From an uncultured Bacilli bacterium (GTDB lineage: Bacteria; Bacillota_I; Bacilli_A; RF39; UBA660), in assembly GCA_947632375.1 (NCBI GenBank), contig CANRPF010000002.1:1-64000 (forward strand): a stretch of 64,000 nt of DNA. The letters are read 5' to 3'. Both the position numbers and the translations under genes were made by a program. The notes under the pieces were generated by a model. The model had not been told where the DNA came from. It saw only the letters and a list, made by a program, of their open reading frames with translations, and ran no database searches. Below, one piece after another: positions 27,006-36,252 of the stretch (its first letter is position 1; every line of letters begins with the position of its first letter).

Positions 27006-28426
27006 TTTCTCATCCTTTCTAATTGTTCCTTTATTAATTTTAAAGATGTAGCTGGATTTGCTTGTTTATTTGTTTTTTGCATAACTTTTCCAACTAAGAA
27101 GTTTGCAACCATTTCTTTACCACCCAAATATTCTTCTACTTGTGTTGGGTTTTCTTTTATAATTTCATTTACAATATTTAAAAGTTCATCTTCATTAGAT
27201 ATTGTTTTTATATTAGATTTTTCAATAATTATAGCTGGATCACATTTTTTATCCATAGCTTCATAAACTATTTGTTTAGCTAGTTGACTAGAAAGTTCTT
27301 TTTTATCAACTAAATTTATTACATTTGCTAACATTTTAGGAGTAATATTTAATTCATTTATACTAATTGATAATTTATTTAAAGAACCTAATATTATTAT
27401 AGTTAACCAATTAGTACTTAAACTAATATTATTTGTATATTTAATTAATTCATCAAAATAATTAGATATATCTTTTTCTTTTGCAATAGTTTGAGCATCA
27501 TTTTCACTTATTCCCATATCCATATATCTTTTAATTCTTGAATATTCTAACTCTGGAATTTCATTTTTTACTTGTTCTTTAAATTCATCAGTTAGTTTAA
27601 CAGGAGCTAAGTTAGGTTCTACAAAATATTTATAATCTACTGCATCAACTTTTTCTCTCATTGAATAAGTTTTACCATCTTCATCAATACGTCTTGTTTC
27701 TTGAATAACTTTTTCTCCTTTATCAAGTATTTCACTTTGTCTTTTTATTTCATATTCAATAGCTGCTTTAACACTAGCGAATGCATTTATATTTTTCATT
27801 TCTACTTTAGTACCAAATTCTTTATCAGTATCTTTCATTAAAGAAATGTTAACATCACAACGCATTTGTCCTTTATCACTTTTAGCTTCACTTACTTCAC
27901 AATATAGAAATACGTTTCTTAGTGTTTCTAAAAATCTCACTGCTTCATCAGCAGAATAAATACAAGGTTCTGTAACTATTTCCATTAATGGTATACCTGA
28001 ACGATTATAATCTATTAGTGAATAATTAGAATAATGTTCTAAAGAAGCGGTATCTTCTTCTAAATGTAATTGATGAATATCAACAGTTTTTTCTTTCCCA
28101 TTAACTAAAAATGATAAATGACCTCTTCGTCCAAATGGTTTAGTAACTTGTGTAATTTGATATCCTTTTGGTAAATCTGGATAGTAATAATTTTTTCTAT
28201 CAAATATAATTTCATCAGGAGTTTCACAATTTAATGCCATAGCAGTTTTTAAAGCTTTTCTACAAGCTTCTTTATTAACAACAGGTAAAATTCCAGGTAG
28301 TCCTATATCAACAGGCATAACGTTTACATTAGGTTCATTAGTATAAGTATTTTTTGAACCTGAGAAATTTTTAGAATTAGTTAAAACTTCACAGTGTACT
28401 TCTAATCCAATAATAACTTTATACAT
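27002..28426 (-). CDS. gatB: Asp/Glu-tRNA amidotransferase subunit B
   Basis: A 474-residue kinase/tRNA-binding subunit of GatCAB, which converts Asp-tRNA(Asn) and Glu-tRNA(Gln) to the amides. Opening IIGLEVHCEV, DIGLPGILPV, FDRKNYYYPDLPKGYQI, and the C-terminal YqeY-like tail domain (about 330-474) are present. I chose the ATG after AGGTGATGATA; GTG and ATG codons just upstream belong to the binding site. Its first bases overlap the end of gatA by 8. Confidence 0.95.
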   Translation of the reverse strand: MYKVIIGLEVHCEVLTNSKNFSGSKNTYTNEPNVNVMPVDIGLPGILPVVNKEACRKALKTAMALNCETPDEIIFDRKNYYYPDLPKGYQITQVTKPFGRRGHLSFLVNGKEKTVDIHQLHLEEDTASLEHYSNYSLIDYNRSGIPLMEIVTEPCIYSADEAVRFLETLRNVFLYCEVSEAKSDKGQMRCDVNISLMKDTDKEFGTKVEMKNINAFASVKAAIEYEIKRQSEILDKGEKVIQETRRIDEDGKTYSMREKVDAVDYKYFVEPNLAPVKLTDEFKEQVKNEIPELEYSRIKRYMDMGISENDAQTIAKEKDISNYFDELIKYTNNISLSTNWLTIIILGSLNKLSISINELNITPKMLANVINLVDKKELSSQLAKQIVYEAMDKKCDPAIIIEKSNIKTISNEDELLNIVNEIIKENPTQVEEYLGGKEMVANFLVGKVMQKTNKQANPATSLKLIKEQLERMRK

Positions 28427-29879
28427 TATCATCACCTACTATCTGATTTTTATAATTCATTGTACTTTCTATTTGATATGCAATATTTAAAACTTCTGCA
28501 TCTTCTAAAATATTAGAAGTTATATTTACTGCAATTGGAAGTCCTTCTATAAATCCACTTGGTATTGTAATGCTAGGGAATCCGCCAAAATTTCCTATAC
28601 ATAAATGGTTTTCTAATATCAAATATTCACTTGATAAAGTATCAGTCTTCTCACCAAATTTAGGTGCTACGCCACCACTAGCGGGCATAATCAATCCATC
28701 ATAAGTTTTAAATAGTTCATGCATTTTATCTACAATCATTCTTCTTACTCTACAGGCATTTAAAAATAATTTATCTTGATTTTCTTTTTGTAAAACGTAA
28801 GAGCCTATTACGAATCTTCTTTTAATAAGTTCAGAAAAACCTTCTGTTCTAGTATTAAACATAATATCTTCATAAGTTTCACCATCTTGTCTATTACCAA
28901 AATGTATTCCTGTTAAATTAGAATTATTACTTGTAGCTTCTGCACATGATATAGTCATATAAGATGGATATAATGCATTTAATAAATTTTCGTCAATAGA
29001 AACTTCTTCTACAGTCATTCCCAAGCTTTCACATTTATTTATAACTTCTTGAAAATTTTCTAATGTCTTTCTTAACATTTCACTTGGATTTTTATATGAA
29101 TTTATATTGCAAGCTTCTTTTATATAAAATAATTTTTTACCCTTTACACTATTTGTAAGAGATTTTGTATAATCTAGTCCATCATCACTTAAAGAAGTCA
29201 TATCGTGTGAATCAGGTCCTTTTAAAATATTAGTAACTATTGCAGCATCGCGAACATTTCTTGAAAATAATGCAACATGATCTAAGCTTGATGCAAAAGC
29301 GAAAAGTCCATATCTAGATATTCTTCCATATGTAGGTTTAAATCCTACAACTCCTCCAAATGCTGCTGGTTTTCTTACACTATCTCCTGTATCACTTCCT
29401 ATTGAAAAAGGAACTATACCTAATGCAACTGATGCACAGCTTCCTGCGGAAGATCCTCCTATCATATGCTCTTTATTCCAAGGATTTCTTACTATTCCTG
29501 TATGAGCAGTTGTACCAGTTCCACCCATTGCAAGTTCATCAAGCACATTTTTTCCAATTAATACTGCTCCTGCATCTTTTAATTTTTTATAAACTGTTGC
29601 ATCATATACCGGAACATAATTTTTAAGTATATTAGATGATGCTGTTGTTAATATACCTGATGTTGAGAAATTATCTTTTAAAGAATAAGGTATCCCTTTT
29701 AATATTGTATCTTTTTTTGGTCTACAAGAATATCTATCTAATATTGTTACGAAAGCATTTATATCACTTTGATATTTTTTTGCAAGAGTTTGTGCTTCTT
29801 TAAACAAATCTTCGCTAGTAAATTCTTTTCTTTCTAAAGACTCATGTAATTCTTCTATACTTAACTTTCTATAATTCAT
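28419..29879 (-). CDS. gatA: Asp/Glu-tRNA amidotransferase subunit A
   Basis: A 486-residue amidase-signature enzyme that releases ammonia from glutamine. Catalytic Lys in PYSLKDNFSTSG (K near 67), GGSSAGSCAS with the cis-Ser, and GSDTGDSVRKPAAF with the nucleophilic Ser. The TGGSIRQP of most GatA is TGDSVRKP here, a change I recall from Mollicute GatA as well. The ATG follows the gatC stop directly. Confidence 0.95.
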   Translation of the reverse strand: MNYRKLSIEELHESLERKEFTSEDLFKEAQTLAKKYQSDINAFVTILDRYSCRPKKDTILKGIPYSLKDNFSTSGILTTASSNILKNYVPVYDATVYKKLKDAGAVLIGKNVLDELAMGGTGTTAHTGIVRNPWNKEHMIGGSSAGSCASVALGIVPFSIGSDTGDSVRKPAAFGGVVGFKPTYGRISRYGLFAFASSLDHVALFSRNVRDAAIVTNILKGPDSHDMTSLSDDGLDYTKSLTNSVKGKKLFYIKEACNINSYKNPSEMLRKTLENFQEVINKCESLGMTVEEVSIDENLLNALYPSYMTISCAEATSNNSNLTGIHFGNRQDGETYEDIMFNTRTEGFSELIKRRFVIGSYVLQKENQDKLFLNACRVRRMIVDKMHELFKTYDGLIMPASGGVAPKFGEKTDTLSSEYLILENHLCIGNFGGFPSITIPSGFIEGLPIAVNITSNILEDAEVLNIAYQIESTMNYKNQIVGDDNV

Positions 29880-30176
29880 CTATTCCACCACCTTTGGAAC
29901 TTTAACTTGATCTTTAACAACATGTTTTGTATTTGCAAGAACTTCATCTAAAGTTAAAACTTCATCTTCATTTACTTCATCTTCTCTTAATGATTGTTCA
30001 TAAGTTATAAATGGAAATGTCATTGGATTAACTTTTTCTATTCCTTCTAAATCTTCTATTAATTTCATTTGTTTTAAAATTATATCAAATTCTTTTAATA
30101 GAGTTTCATATTCACTATCACTCATTCTAAACATTAATTTTTCTGCATAACTTTCTAATTTTTTCTTATCAATCAT
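29880..30176 (-). CDS. gatC: Asp/Glu-tRNA amidotransferase subunit C
   Basis: A 98-residue subunit that holds GatA and GatB together. The family helix (KLESYAEKLMFRMSDSEYE) and the C-terminal LREDEV block are present. AGGAGG lies 6 bases before the ATG. First gene of the T-box-controlled operon. Confidence 0.92.
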   Translation of the reverse strand: MIDKKKLESYAEKLMFRMSDSEYETLLKEFDIILKQMKLIEDLEGIEKVNPMTFPFITYEQSLREDEVNEDEVLTLDEVLANTKHVVKDQVKVPKVVE

Positions 30177-30189
30177 GTTTTCCTCCTAA

Positions 30190-30400
30190 TAAAAAAAGTT
30201 ATGATAAAGGGGCGAATTATCGCGGTACCACCCTTAATTATCATAACTGATATCTCTTATATATAACGGTATATTCCGTTTTTTCCTACTAATTTCAGAA
30301 AAAATCTCAGTGGTGTTATTCATATAGTTTTATCTGCTGATTTTCACCAACACAGCTCTCTTTTAAGAATATTATCTATATTACTCGTCCACTTCATCAA
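30190..30400 (-). promoter_or_regulatory. T-box riboswitch of gatCAB-aspS, Asn specifier
   Basis: The minus strand holds the T-box AAGGGTGGTACCGCG followed by a terminator arm: GTTATGATAA pairs with TTATCATAAC and a T-run follows at 30191-30197. The 5' domain has the usual GGACGAGTA and AGAGAGC landmarks. In the specifier loop, GAATAACACCACTGAG places AAC (Asn) as the specifier, just before the conserved purine. Uncharged tRNA-Asn would favour the antiterminator. GAC (Asp) is not at that place. Confidence 0.9.
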
Positions 30401-30416
30401 TTTAAAATATATTTGT

Positions 30417-30425
30417 ATTATAGCA
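30417..30425 (-). promoter_or_regulatory. Extended -10 promoter of the gatCAB-aspS operon
   Basis: TGCTATAAT on the minus strand (TATAAT at 30417-30422), about 15-20 bases upstream of the T-box 5' end. The -35 is weak. Confidence 0.6.
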
Positions 30426-30463
30426 CATTTTAAAAAAAATACTAGCTAAAATTTAGAATTTTA

Positions 30464-30487
30464 GAAAAAAAGTCTATTAAAGACTTT
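30464..30487 (-). terminator. Terminator of spoIVB
   Basis: AAAGTCT / AGACTTT stem with a 5-base loop, followed by TTTT on the minus strand at the stop codon. Confidence 0.7.
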
Positions 30488-31451
30488 ATTTTTCACCTTC
30501 TTCTAACATTGTAGTAATAAATATTCCATAACCTGTATTTGGATTTGAAACAATAACATGAGTTACTGCTCCAAATATTTTATTATCTTGTATTATTGGA
30601 GAACCACTCATTCCTTGAACAATACCACCTGTTTTATCTTTTAATCTAGAATCGGTAACTTCAAAAGTTATATTTTTAATTCCTGATTTTTTATTAATTT
30701 TAGTAATATTTATCTCAAATTCTTCAACTTTTTCTCCACTTATAACAGTATAAATACTAGCTTTACCTAATTTTAAATCATCTGGTTTACCAACTAACAA
30801 TAATTCCTTGTTTGGCAAGTCATCTGTATATGTTCCATATATTCCAGAAGTTGTATTTTTCTTTACATTACCAAATATATTACTTGAATAAAACTTAGCA
30901 TTCTTTGTTCCCGCAACACCTATACTAGATCTATCAATACTAGTTACTAAACTTTCAAATATAGTACCCTTTCTTACTTCTATACTTTGCATACTATTGC
31001 TTTCTATTATTTCATGACCTAATGCTCCATAAATTGAAGTAGTTGGATCTATATAAGTTAATGTTCCTATACCACTTATAGTATCTTTAACATATAATCC
31101 TGTTTTATAAACACCATTAACATTAATTAAATTAAATTCGTAAGTTAATTCTTTATTATCTCTTAATATAGTTAAATTTATTTTATCATCTAAATTCGTT
31201 TCTTCTATAGCTTTTATCATTTCTTCAATAGTATTAACTTTTATATCATTTACTTTAGTAATTATATCTCCTATTTTTAAATCATTCGTATTATATTTAT
31301 TATTAACTTTATAAAAACCTATAACTATTATTCCTTTATTATATACTTCTATACCAATATTATCTCCACCTGGAATTATATAATCAGAATAAGCTAATAC
31401 GTTAATTGGAAATAATAATAATATAATTAATGTTATTACTTTTTTCTTCAT
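30486..31451 (-). CDS. spoIVB: SpoIVB signalling peptidase
   Basis: A 321-residue serine peptidase of family S55, secreted by the forespore to trigger processing of pro-sigma-K. N-terminal hydrophobic segment (about 3-20), PDZ domain (about 25-105), then the peptidase domain with GALGHEI (catalytic His) and GGIVQGMSGSPII (catalytic Ser) and an Asp-bearing DSRLKD before it. It is shorter than B. subtilis SpoIVB (426), mostly at the N-terminus. It stands alone, with its own terminator. Confidence 0.88.
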   Translation of the reverse strand: MKKKVITLIILLLFPINVLAYSDYIIPGGDNIGIEVYNKGIIVIGFYKVNNKYNTNDLKIGDIITKVNDIKVNTIEEMIKAIEETNLDDKINLTILRDNKELTYEFNLINVNGVYKTGLYVKDTISGIGTLTYIDPTTSIYGALGHEIIESNSMQSIEVRKGTIFESLVTSIDRSSIGVAGTKNAKFYSSNIFGNVKKNTTSGIYGTYTDDLPNKELLLVGKPDDLKLGKASIYTVISGEKVEEFEINITKINKKSGIKNITFEVTDSRLKDKTGGIVQGMSGSPIIQDNKIFGAVTHVIVSNPNTGYGIFITTMLEEGEK

Positions 31452-31481
31452 ACTACCACCAATATTAGTATGTAAAATATT

Positions 31482-31512
31482 AAAAAAAATAAATAACCAA
31501 TTTATGGTTATT
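31482..31512 (-). terminator. Terminator of xseAB
   Basis: AATAACCA / TGGTTATT stem followed by TATTTTTTTT on the minus strand, over the xseB stop. Confidence 0.8.
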
Positions 31513-31726
31513 CACTTATAATAAAATCATTTAAATTTCCATTTTCTTCCAATATTTTATTTACAGAATCTGTAGCTTTATTTAATTTATCAGAACATAT
31601 TTTTATCATTTTCATAGCTTCTGTATATTTTTCTATACTAGTTTCTAAATCTATATTTCCACTTTCTAAATCTTTTACTATTTTTTCTATATCATTTAAT
31701 AACTCATCAAATTTTTTTTCATTCAT
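31508..31726 (-). CDS. xseB: Exodeoxyribonuclease VII small subunit
   Basis: A 72-residue helical protein with the family pattern FDELLNDIEKIVKDLESGNIDLETSIEKY and a Gly turn. Its start overlaps the end of xseA by 8 bases. Confidence 0.93.
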   Translation of the reverse strand: MNEKKFDELLNDIEKIVKDLESGNIDLETSIEKYTEAMKMIKICSDKLNKATDSVNKILEENGNLNDFIISE

Positions 31727-32990
31727 TTTTATTTATCCCTTCTATAACAGCATCAATGCTACCTTTATATAATTTTATATTAATTTTATCTTTAATTTTT
31801 ATATTTTTTATATCTTTAATAACTTTATTATCTTTCTTTACTACACTATATCCTTTACTTAAAATATTTAATGGATTTAATAAATTAAGCTTATTTAGTA
31901 ATAATTCATAATTATTATTAAATTGAGATAATATAGTATCAGGATTATTTAAAGTATAATTTGCTTTTATATTATCTAATCTTTTTATCTTTAAATCTAA
32001 TATATATTTAATTTTACTATTAAGTTCATTAATAAAATTATCTAGTTTTTGTTCTTTTATTTCAAAAGGTGCTAAAGGATTAGTAAGAACATAACTTTTT
32101 TTAAATACTTCTAAATGTTTATTATTAATTTCTATTATATTTTTTATATTTTTATTTAATCTAATATTTAATTGATTTAAGAAATTTTTTACATCAATTA
32201 TGTTTGGTACTGCCATCTCTGCAGCGCCTGTTGGAGTTGGTGCTCTTAAATCCGATACGAAGTCACTTATAGTAAAATCAATTTCATGTCCAACAGCTGA
32301 AATGATAGGCGTTTTAGCATCATATATTGCCCTTGCTACAATTTCTTCATTAAAGCTCCATAAATCTTCTATTGAGCCTCCGCCTCTTCCGACAATTAAA
32401 ACATCTAGATTATATTGATCTGCAACTTTTATTTGATTAACTATGTTTGTTGCTGCTAAATCTCCTTGTACTAAACTTGGAAATAATATTGTTTCAACAC
32501 AAGGGAATCTTCTTTTTATAGTACTTAGTATGTCTTTTATTGCAGCACCTTGTGGTGCAGTAATTATTCCTATTTTCTCAGGGAATTTAGGTATTTGTTT
32601 TTTATGAGATTCATTAAATAATCCTTCTTGTGATAATTTTTTCTTTAATTCTTCAAATTTTAAATATAAATTACCAATACCATCTTCTACCATTTCATTT
32701 ATATAAATTTGATATCCACCATTAGCTTCATAAATACTAACTCTTCCTATTACTAAAACTTTCATTCCATCTTTTGGTTCAAAATTCAACTTTTTAGCTT
32801 GTGTTGAAAACATTACTGCACTTATACGAGAATATTCATCTTTTAAAGTAAAATATAAATGTCCTCTTGTAGGACCTTTATAATTTGAAATTTCTCCTTT
32901 TAAGAATATTGTTTGAATATTAGGATCAGTATCAAATTTATTTTTTAAATATTTATTTAAAGTTGTAACTGTTATATATCTTCTTTCCAC
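31719..32990 (-). CDS. xseA: Exodeoxyribonuclease VII large subunit
   Basis: A 423-residue nuclease subunit acting on single-stranded DNA. N-terminal OB fold (about 1-100), catalytic region with GRGGGSIEDLWSFNEE and SAVGHEIDFTISDFVSDLRAPTPTGAAE broken over two blocks, then a long coiled coil. The start is GTG at 32990, 6 bases after AGGTGAT. Slightly shorter than B. subtilis XseA (448). Confidence 0.95.
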   Translation of the reverse strand: MERRYITVTTLNKYLKNKFDTDPNIQTIFLKGEISNYKGPTRGHLYFTLKDEYSRISAVMFSTQAKKLNFEPKDGMKVLVIGRVSIYEANGGYQIYINEMVEDGIGNLYLKFEELKKKLSQEGLFNESHKKQIPKFPEKIGIITAPQGAAIKDILSTIKRRFPCVETILFPSLVQGDLAATNIVNQIKVADQYNLDVLIVGRGGGSIEDLWSFNEEIVARAIYDAKTPIISAVGHEIDFTISDFVSDLRAPTPTGAAEMAVPNIIDVKNFLNQLNIRLNKNIKNIIEINNKHLEVFKKSYVLTNPLAPFEIKEQKLDNFINELNSKIKYILDLKIKRLDNIKANYTLNNPDTILSQFNNNYELLLNKLNLLNPLNILSKGYSVVKKDNKVIKDIKNIKIKDKINIKLYKGSIDAVIEGINKNE

Positions 32991-33004
32991 TTTATCACCT
33001 ATTT

Positions 33005-33030
33005 AAAAAACAATATAGGATTTCTATATT
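33005..33030 (-). terminator. Terminator of nusB
   Basis: AATATAG / CTATATT stem with 5-base loop, followed by GTTTTTT on the minus strand. Confidence 0.8.
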
Positions 33031-33424
33031 ATTCATTTACTATTTTTTCTAAAACAGCATTTATCATCTTTCTAACATTTTCATCGCTGTATTTTTTAGC
33101 TAGTTCAACAGCTTCATTTATAACAACTATTGGTGGAGTATCCATATATTTTATTTCATAAATAGCCATTCTTAATATTGTTGCTCCTAAATTATCTAAT
33201 CTTTCTATTGTCCAATTTTTTAAATATTTATTTGCTATTTCATTTAATGATTGTTCTTTTTCAATAACTCCATTTACAATATTATTTATAAAATCACTTC
33301 TTATATCTGTATTTTCTTTTATTACATCTTCTAAAGAATATTCATATTTATTTTTTTTATACATTTCTACTTGATATAAGATAGTCATTATTTTTTCTCT
33401 CTGTTCACTTCTCTTAGTAGACAT
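33029..33424 (-). CDS. nusB: Transcription antitermination factor NusB
   Basis: A 131-residue all-helical factor for rRNA antitermination. REKIMTILYQVEMY near the start and LRMAIYEIKYMDTPPIVVINEAVELAKKY are family hallmarks. The ATG chosen lies 7 bases past GGTGA; an ATG two codons earlier touches that site. Confidence 0.92.
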   Translation of the reverse strand: MSTKRSEQREKIMTILYQVEMYKKNKYEYSLEDVIKENTDIRSDFINNIVNGVIEKEQSLNEIANKYLKNWTIERLDNLGATILRMAIYEIKYMDTPPIVVINEAVELAKKYSDENVRKMINAVLEKIVNE

Positions 33425-33470
33425 TTTCATTCACCAAATTGATTATATCATAATTTTAAAAAATATATTA

Positions 33471-33494
33471 AAAAAAAGCTAACATTTGTTAACT
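33471..33494 (-). terminator. Terminator of nth
   Basis: AGTTAAC / GTTAGCT stem (one G-T pair) with a 4-base loop, followed by a run of T on the minus strand. Confidence 0.75.
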
Positions 33495-34118
33495 ATTTTT
33501 TCTTTTTTTAAAATATTCACAATTATTTGTAAATAAACATTTTTCACATTCTGGTTTTTGACTTTTACAAATATATCTTCCAAATAATACTAATTGATGA
33601 TGTGTTCTAGACCAAGTATATTTTGGAAGTTTTTTCATAAGTTTTTTTTCTACAACTAATACACTATCTGATTTATTAGCTAGTTTTAATCTTTTGCTAA
33701 CTCTTTCTACATGAGTATCTACTGCAATAAGAGGAACATCATATAAATTTGATAATACTACATTAGTAGTTTTTCTTCCTACACCAGGTAATCCTTCTAA
33801 GTATTCTCTATCGTTTGGTACTATACCTGATTTTTCTTTAACTAATCTATTTGCTATTTCTTTTATATAGATACTTTTCTTTTTATAGTTTCCACAACTA
33901 TAAATTATTTTTTCAATATCTTTTAATTCTGCATTTGCTAAACTAAATATATCATATTTATTAAATAATACTTCAGTTACTTTATTTACTCTTTTATCAG
34001 TACATTGTGCAGATAAAACTGTTGCAATTAATAATTCATAATCTTTATTATAATTTAGTGCACAACGTGCATCAGGAATCATTGTATTTAATTTATCTAA
34101 AAAGTCATTAGTTTTCAT
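33489..34118 (-). CDS. nth: Endonuclease III
   Basis: A 209-residue DNA glycosylase/AP lyase for oxidised pyrimidines. Helix-hairpin-helix LPGVGRKTTN with the catalytic Lys, the catalytic Asp in AVDTHVERVSKR, and the 4Fe-4S cluster cysteines C-x6-C-x2-C-x5-C near the end. Its ATG lies inside the last codons of dnaD, the same dnaD-nth order as in Bacillus. Confidence 0.96.
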   Translation of the reverse strand: MKTNDFLDKLNTMIPDARCALNYNKDYELLIATVLSAQCTDKRVNKVTEVLFNKYDIFSLANAELKDIEKIIYSCGNYKKKSIYIKEIANRLVKEKSGIVPNDREYLEGLPGVGRKTTNVVLSNLYDVPLIAVDTHVERVSKRLKLANKSDSVLVVEKKLMKKLPKYTWSRTHHQLVLFGRYICKSQKPECEKCLFTNNCEYFKKRKNS

Positions 34119-34752
34119 CTAACCAATTATATTCAAAGAAGTTAGTAGTTTCTTCTTTTTTTTCTTCCTCTCTTTTAATTTTAGCATTTTTTATATCTTC
34201 TACAGTAGAATACCCTAATTTATTCCATTCATAAATTATTTTATCAATATATCTTAAATTACTTACACCATTATATGTAGCTTCTTTTAATGCTTCTTTG
34301 ATAATTGCTTCATTCATTCCACTATTTAACCAAGCATTAATTAATTCATATTCCATTGGTGTTAATTTTCTTGAAAATTCTTTTTCAAATAATTCAAATA
34401 TATTTAATTCGTTTTTCTTTTCTATATCTTTATTAATATTTATTGCAGCAAGTTTATATATTCCATCTAAACTTATTTCTTCAATTACTCTATCTTCAGT
34501 CTTTTTTATAACTGTAGATATTAATCCTTTTTTTGTTAAAGAACTAAATGCTGATAATATTTCTTCTTTAGTTAATGAAGTAACATTATTTATCAAATTT
34601 AAATCTAATTCTGGATGTTCTTGATTTGATAAAAATATTAATAACATAAACTCTATAACAGATAAATTATTATCTTTAACTATTTTAAAAAGAAATGGTC
34701 TTATAATATAATCTTTATTTTTAATAATATCAAATATAGTTTTATTACTCAT
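34108..34752 (-). CDS. dnaD: Primosome component DnaD
   Basis: A 214-residue DnaD. The N-terminal winged helix (about 20-100) and the C-terminal DnaD domain (FEKEFSRKLTPMEYELINAW ... LRYIDKIIYEWNKLGY) are present. With DnaB and DnaI elsewhere in the window it completes the Bacilli helicase-loading set. GTG codons three to four codons upstream belong to the ribosome-binding site GGTGAGA, so I use the ATG at 34752, which overlaps the end of cca. Confidence 0.92.
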   Translation of the reverse strand: MSNKTIFDIIKNKDYIIRPFLFKIVKDNNLSVIEFMLLIFLSNQEHPELDLNLINNVTSLTKEEILSAFSSLTKKGLISTVIKKTEDRVIEEISLDGIYKLAAININKDIEKKNELNIFELFEKEFSRKLTPMEYELINAWLNSGMNEAIIKEALKEATYNGVSNLRYIDKIIYEWNKLGYSTVEDIKNAKIKREEEKKEETTNFFEYNWLDEN

Positions 34753-35833
34753 TCTCACCACATTCTTTCAAATATTTTATTATTTCGCGTTTATTATTCT
34801 TTATTTTATATAGCAATATATTATTTTCTATTTCCAAATAAATATCACTCAAATTATTATAGCAATTATTCTTTATTAAAACTATATCTTTATAAGAAAT
34901 TTTTATATCTTTTCTTGATTTTATTGGTAAACTTTTATATTTTTTATTTATCTTTTCATGACTATATCCAAGTATTTCTCCCGCTACTAAGTTAACATAT
35001 AATCCATATTTATATAAAGTTATATTATTAATTTCTTTATTATTTATAACTTCTCTAATTTTATTTATTAAATCTTTTTCATTTTTAGAAAAAGGATATT
35101 CTTCTTCTATATTTATTTGAGCATATATACCTAATATATCATTAGTATACTTTATATCTATAAAATTAATACCTAATGGTTTTAATAAATCTAATTCTTT
35201 TAATAAAATCAATCCCGTTATTTTACTTTTAGATATAAAAATTTTATCAAGTTCTTCTTTTTTTCTAAATGTAGTAACTGTTTTTAATAAACTACCATTA
35301 TCTTTAATAAAAGATACTATTTCATCATCTAATTTCATATTATATAAAACAGAAAATCTAATAGCTCTTAACATTCTTAATGGATCTTCTTTTAGTTTAA
35401 ATTTAGTATCACCAACACATTTAATTTGGCGTTTTTTTACATCTTCAATTCCGTTAAAGTAATCTATAAATTTTCCTTTTGAATTAATTAAAATAGTATT
35501 TATTGTAAAATCTCTTCTCAAAAGATCTGTTTTTATATCATCTATGTATTCTATAGATTTTGGTTTATGCATATCATAATTCATTTCTTTTCTAAACGTT
35601 GTAATATCTATATTAAATTTTTTTGTTTTAATATTTATACAACCATAATTATCAGAAGCTTTATTATCTAAATTTAATATTTCAATAACTTTTTTAGGTA
35701 ATGCATTAGTACATATATCTATATCTCTTGAATTTATGCCCATTAGTTTATCACGAACATAGCCTCCAACAATGTATGCTTTGTATCCTTGAGATTCAAT
35801 TTTTTTTAATATATTTTTTATTGTTTTTTCCAT
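34745..35833 (-). CDS. cca: CCA-adding tRNA nucleotidyltransferase
   Basis: A 362-residue class II enzyme adding or repairing the 3' CCA end. IVGGYVRDKLMG, the catalytic SRDIDICT (DxD), and RRDFTINTI are intact, followed by the RMLRAIRF block. The C-terminal half is reduced and AT-rich. First gene of the cca-dnaD-nth run. Confidence 0.93.
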   Translation of the reverse strand: MEKTIKNILKKIESQGYKAYIVGGYVRDKLMGINSRDIDICTNALPKKVIEILNLDNKASDNYGCINIKTKKFNIDITTFRKEMNYDMHKPKSIEYIDDIKTDLLRRDFTINTILINSKGKFIDYFNGIEDVKKRQIKCVGDTKFKLKEDPLRMLRAIRFSVLYNMKLDDEIVSFIKDNGSLLKTVTTFRKKEELDKIFISKSKITGLILLKELDLLKPLGINFIDIKYTNDILGIYAQINIEEEYPFSKNEKDLINKIREVINNKEINNITLYKYGLYVNLVAGEILGYSHEKINKKYKSLPIKSRKDIKISYKDIVLIKNNCYNNLSDIYLEIENNILLYKIKNNKREIIKYLKECGENE

Positions 35834-35927
35834 AATATCACATTATTAGTATACTATAATCTTAAAGAAAAGCTTAATTAATTAAATCAATTTTTATAAT
35901 CTCTTTACATATAATTTTTAAAATAAA

Positions 35928-35950
35928 TAAGAAGTGAATTTCACTTCTTA
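35928..35950 (-). terminator. Terminator of the bacteriocin operon
   Basis: Perfect 11-bp stem TAAGAAGTGAA / TTCACTTCTTA over the stop codon of the second peptide, followed by TTTATTTT on the minus strand. Confidence 0.75.
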
Positions 35951-36106
35951 CTTACATACTTTTTTATGTAAAGCATAGTTTAAAGCACTTCCTACATTTC
36001 TTCCCATTTCCAAAAATGCAGTGAATAACTTTACCATAGCACTAATAAAGTTTCCTGAAGTACTACTTGCTCCACCTATAGTTTTTTTCAGTTCTATATC
36101 TGTCAT
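35948..36106 (-). CDS. Double-glycine bacteriocin-like peptide B
   Basis: A 52-residue precursor. Leader MTDIELKKTIGG ends in Gly-Gly, the cleavage site of C39 peptidases. The mature part would be 40 residues (from ASSTSGNF), amphipathic, with a GxxxG motif (GRNVG), a basic end and a single Cys at the penultimate position (VCK). Its ATG overlaps the stop of peptide A by one base (TAATG), so the two are translated together. Small size, leader type, GxxxG and the adjacent exporter are the marks of class IIb two-peptide bacteriocins. I recall no exact match. Confidence 0.75.
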   Translation of the reverse strand: MTDIELKKTIGGASSTSGNFISAMVKLFTAFLEMGRNVGSALNYALHKKVCK

Positions 36107-36249
36107 TAATTGCACTTAAGTGGTCTTAAAAATCCATCTATAAAACCAATTATGAAAGTACCTATTGTAGTTAGTATTATTCCAATGCCTAATTTATTGG
36201 CAGTGCCGCCACCTTCAATTAATTTTAGTTCTTCGTTATTTAAAACCAT
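36106..36249 (-). CDS. Double-glycine bacteriocin-like peptide A
   Basis: A 47-residue precursor. Leader MVLNNEELKLIEGG is a textbook bacteriocin leader (LNxEELxxIxGG). The mature part would be 33 residues (from GTANKLG), with one very hydrophobic helix, a GxxxG motif (GFIDG) and a single Cys at the penultimate position (KCN), as in peptide B. The ribosome-binding site AAAGGAG is supplied by the last codons of the exporter gene. A 65-residue frame on the opposite strand here is a shadow. Confidence 0.8.
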   Translation of the reverse strand: MVLNNEELKLIEGGGTANKLGIGIILTTIGTFIIGFIDGFLRPLKCN

Positions 36250-36252
36250 TAG

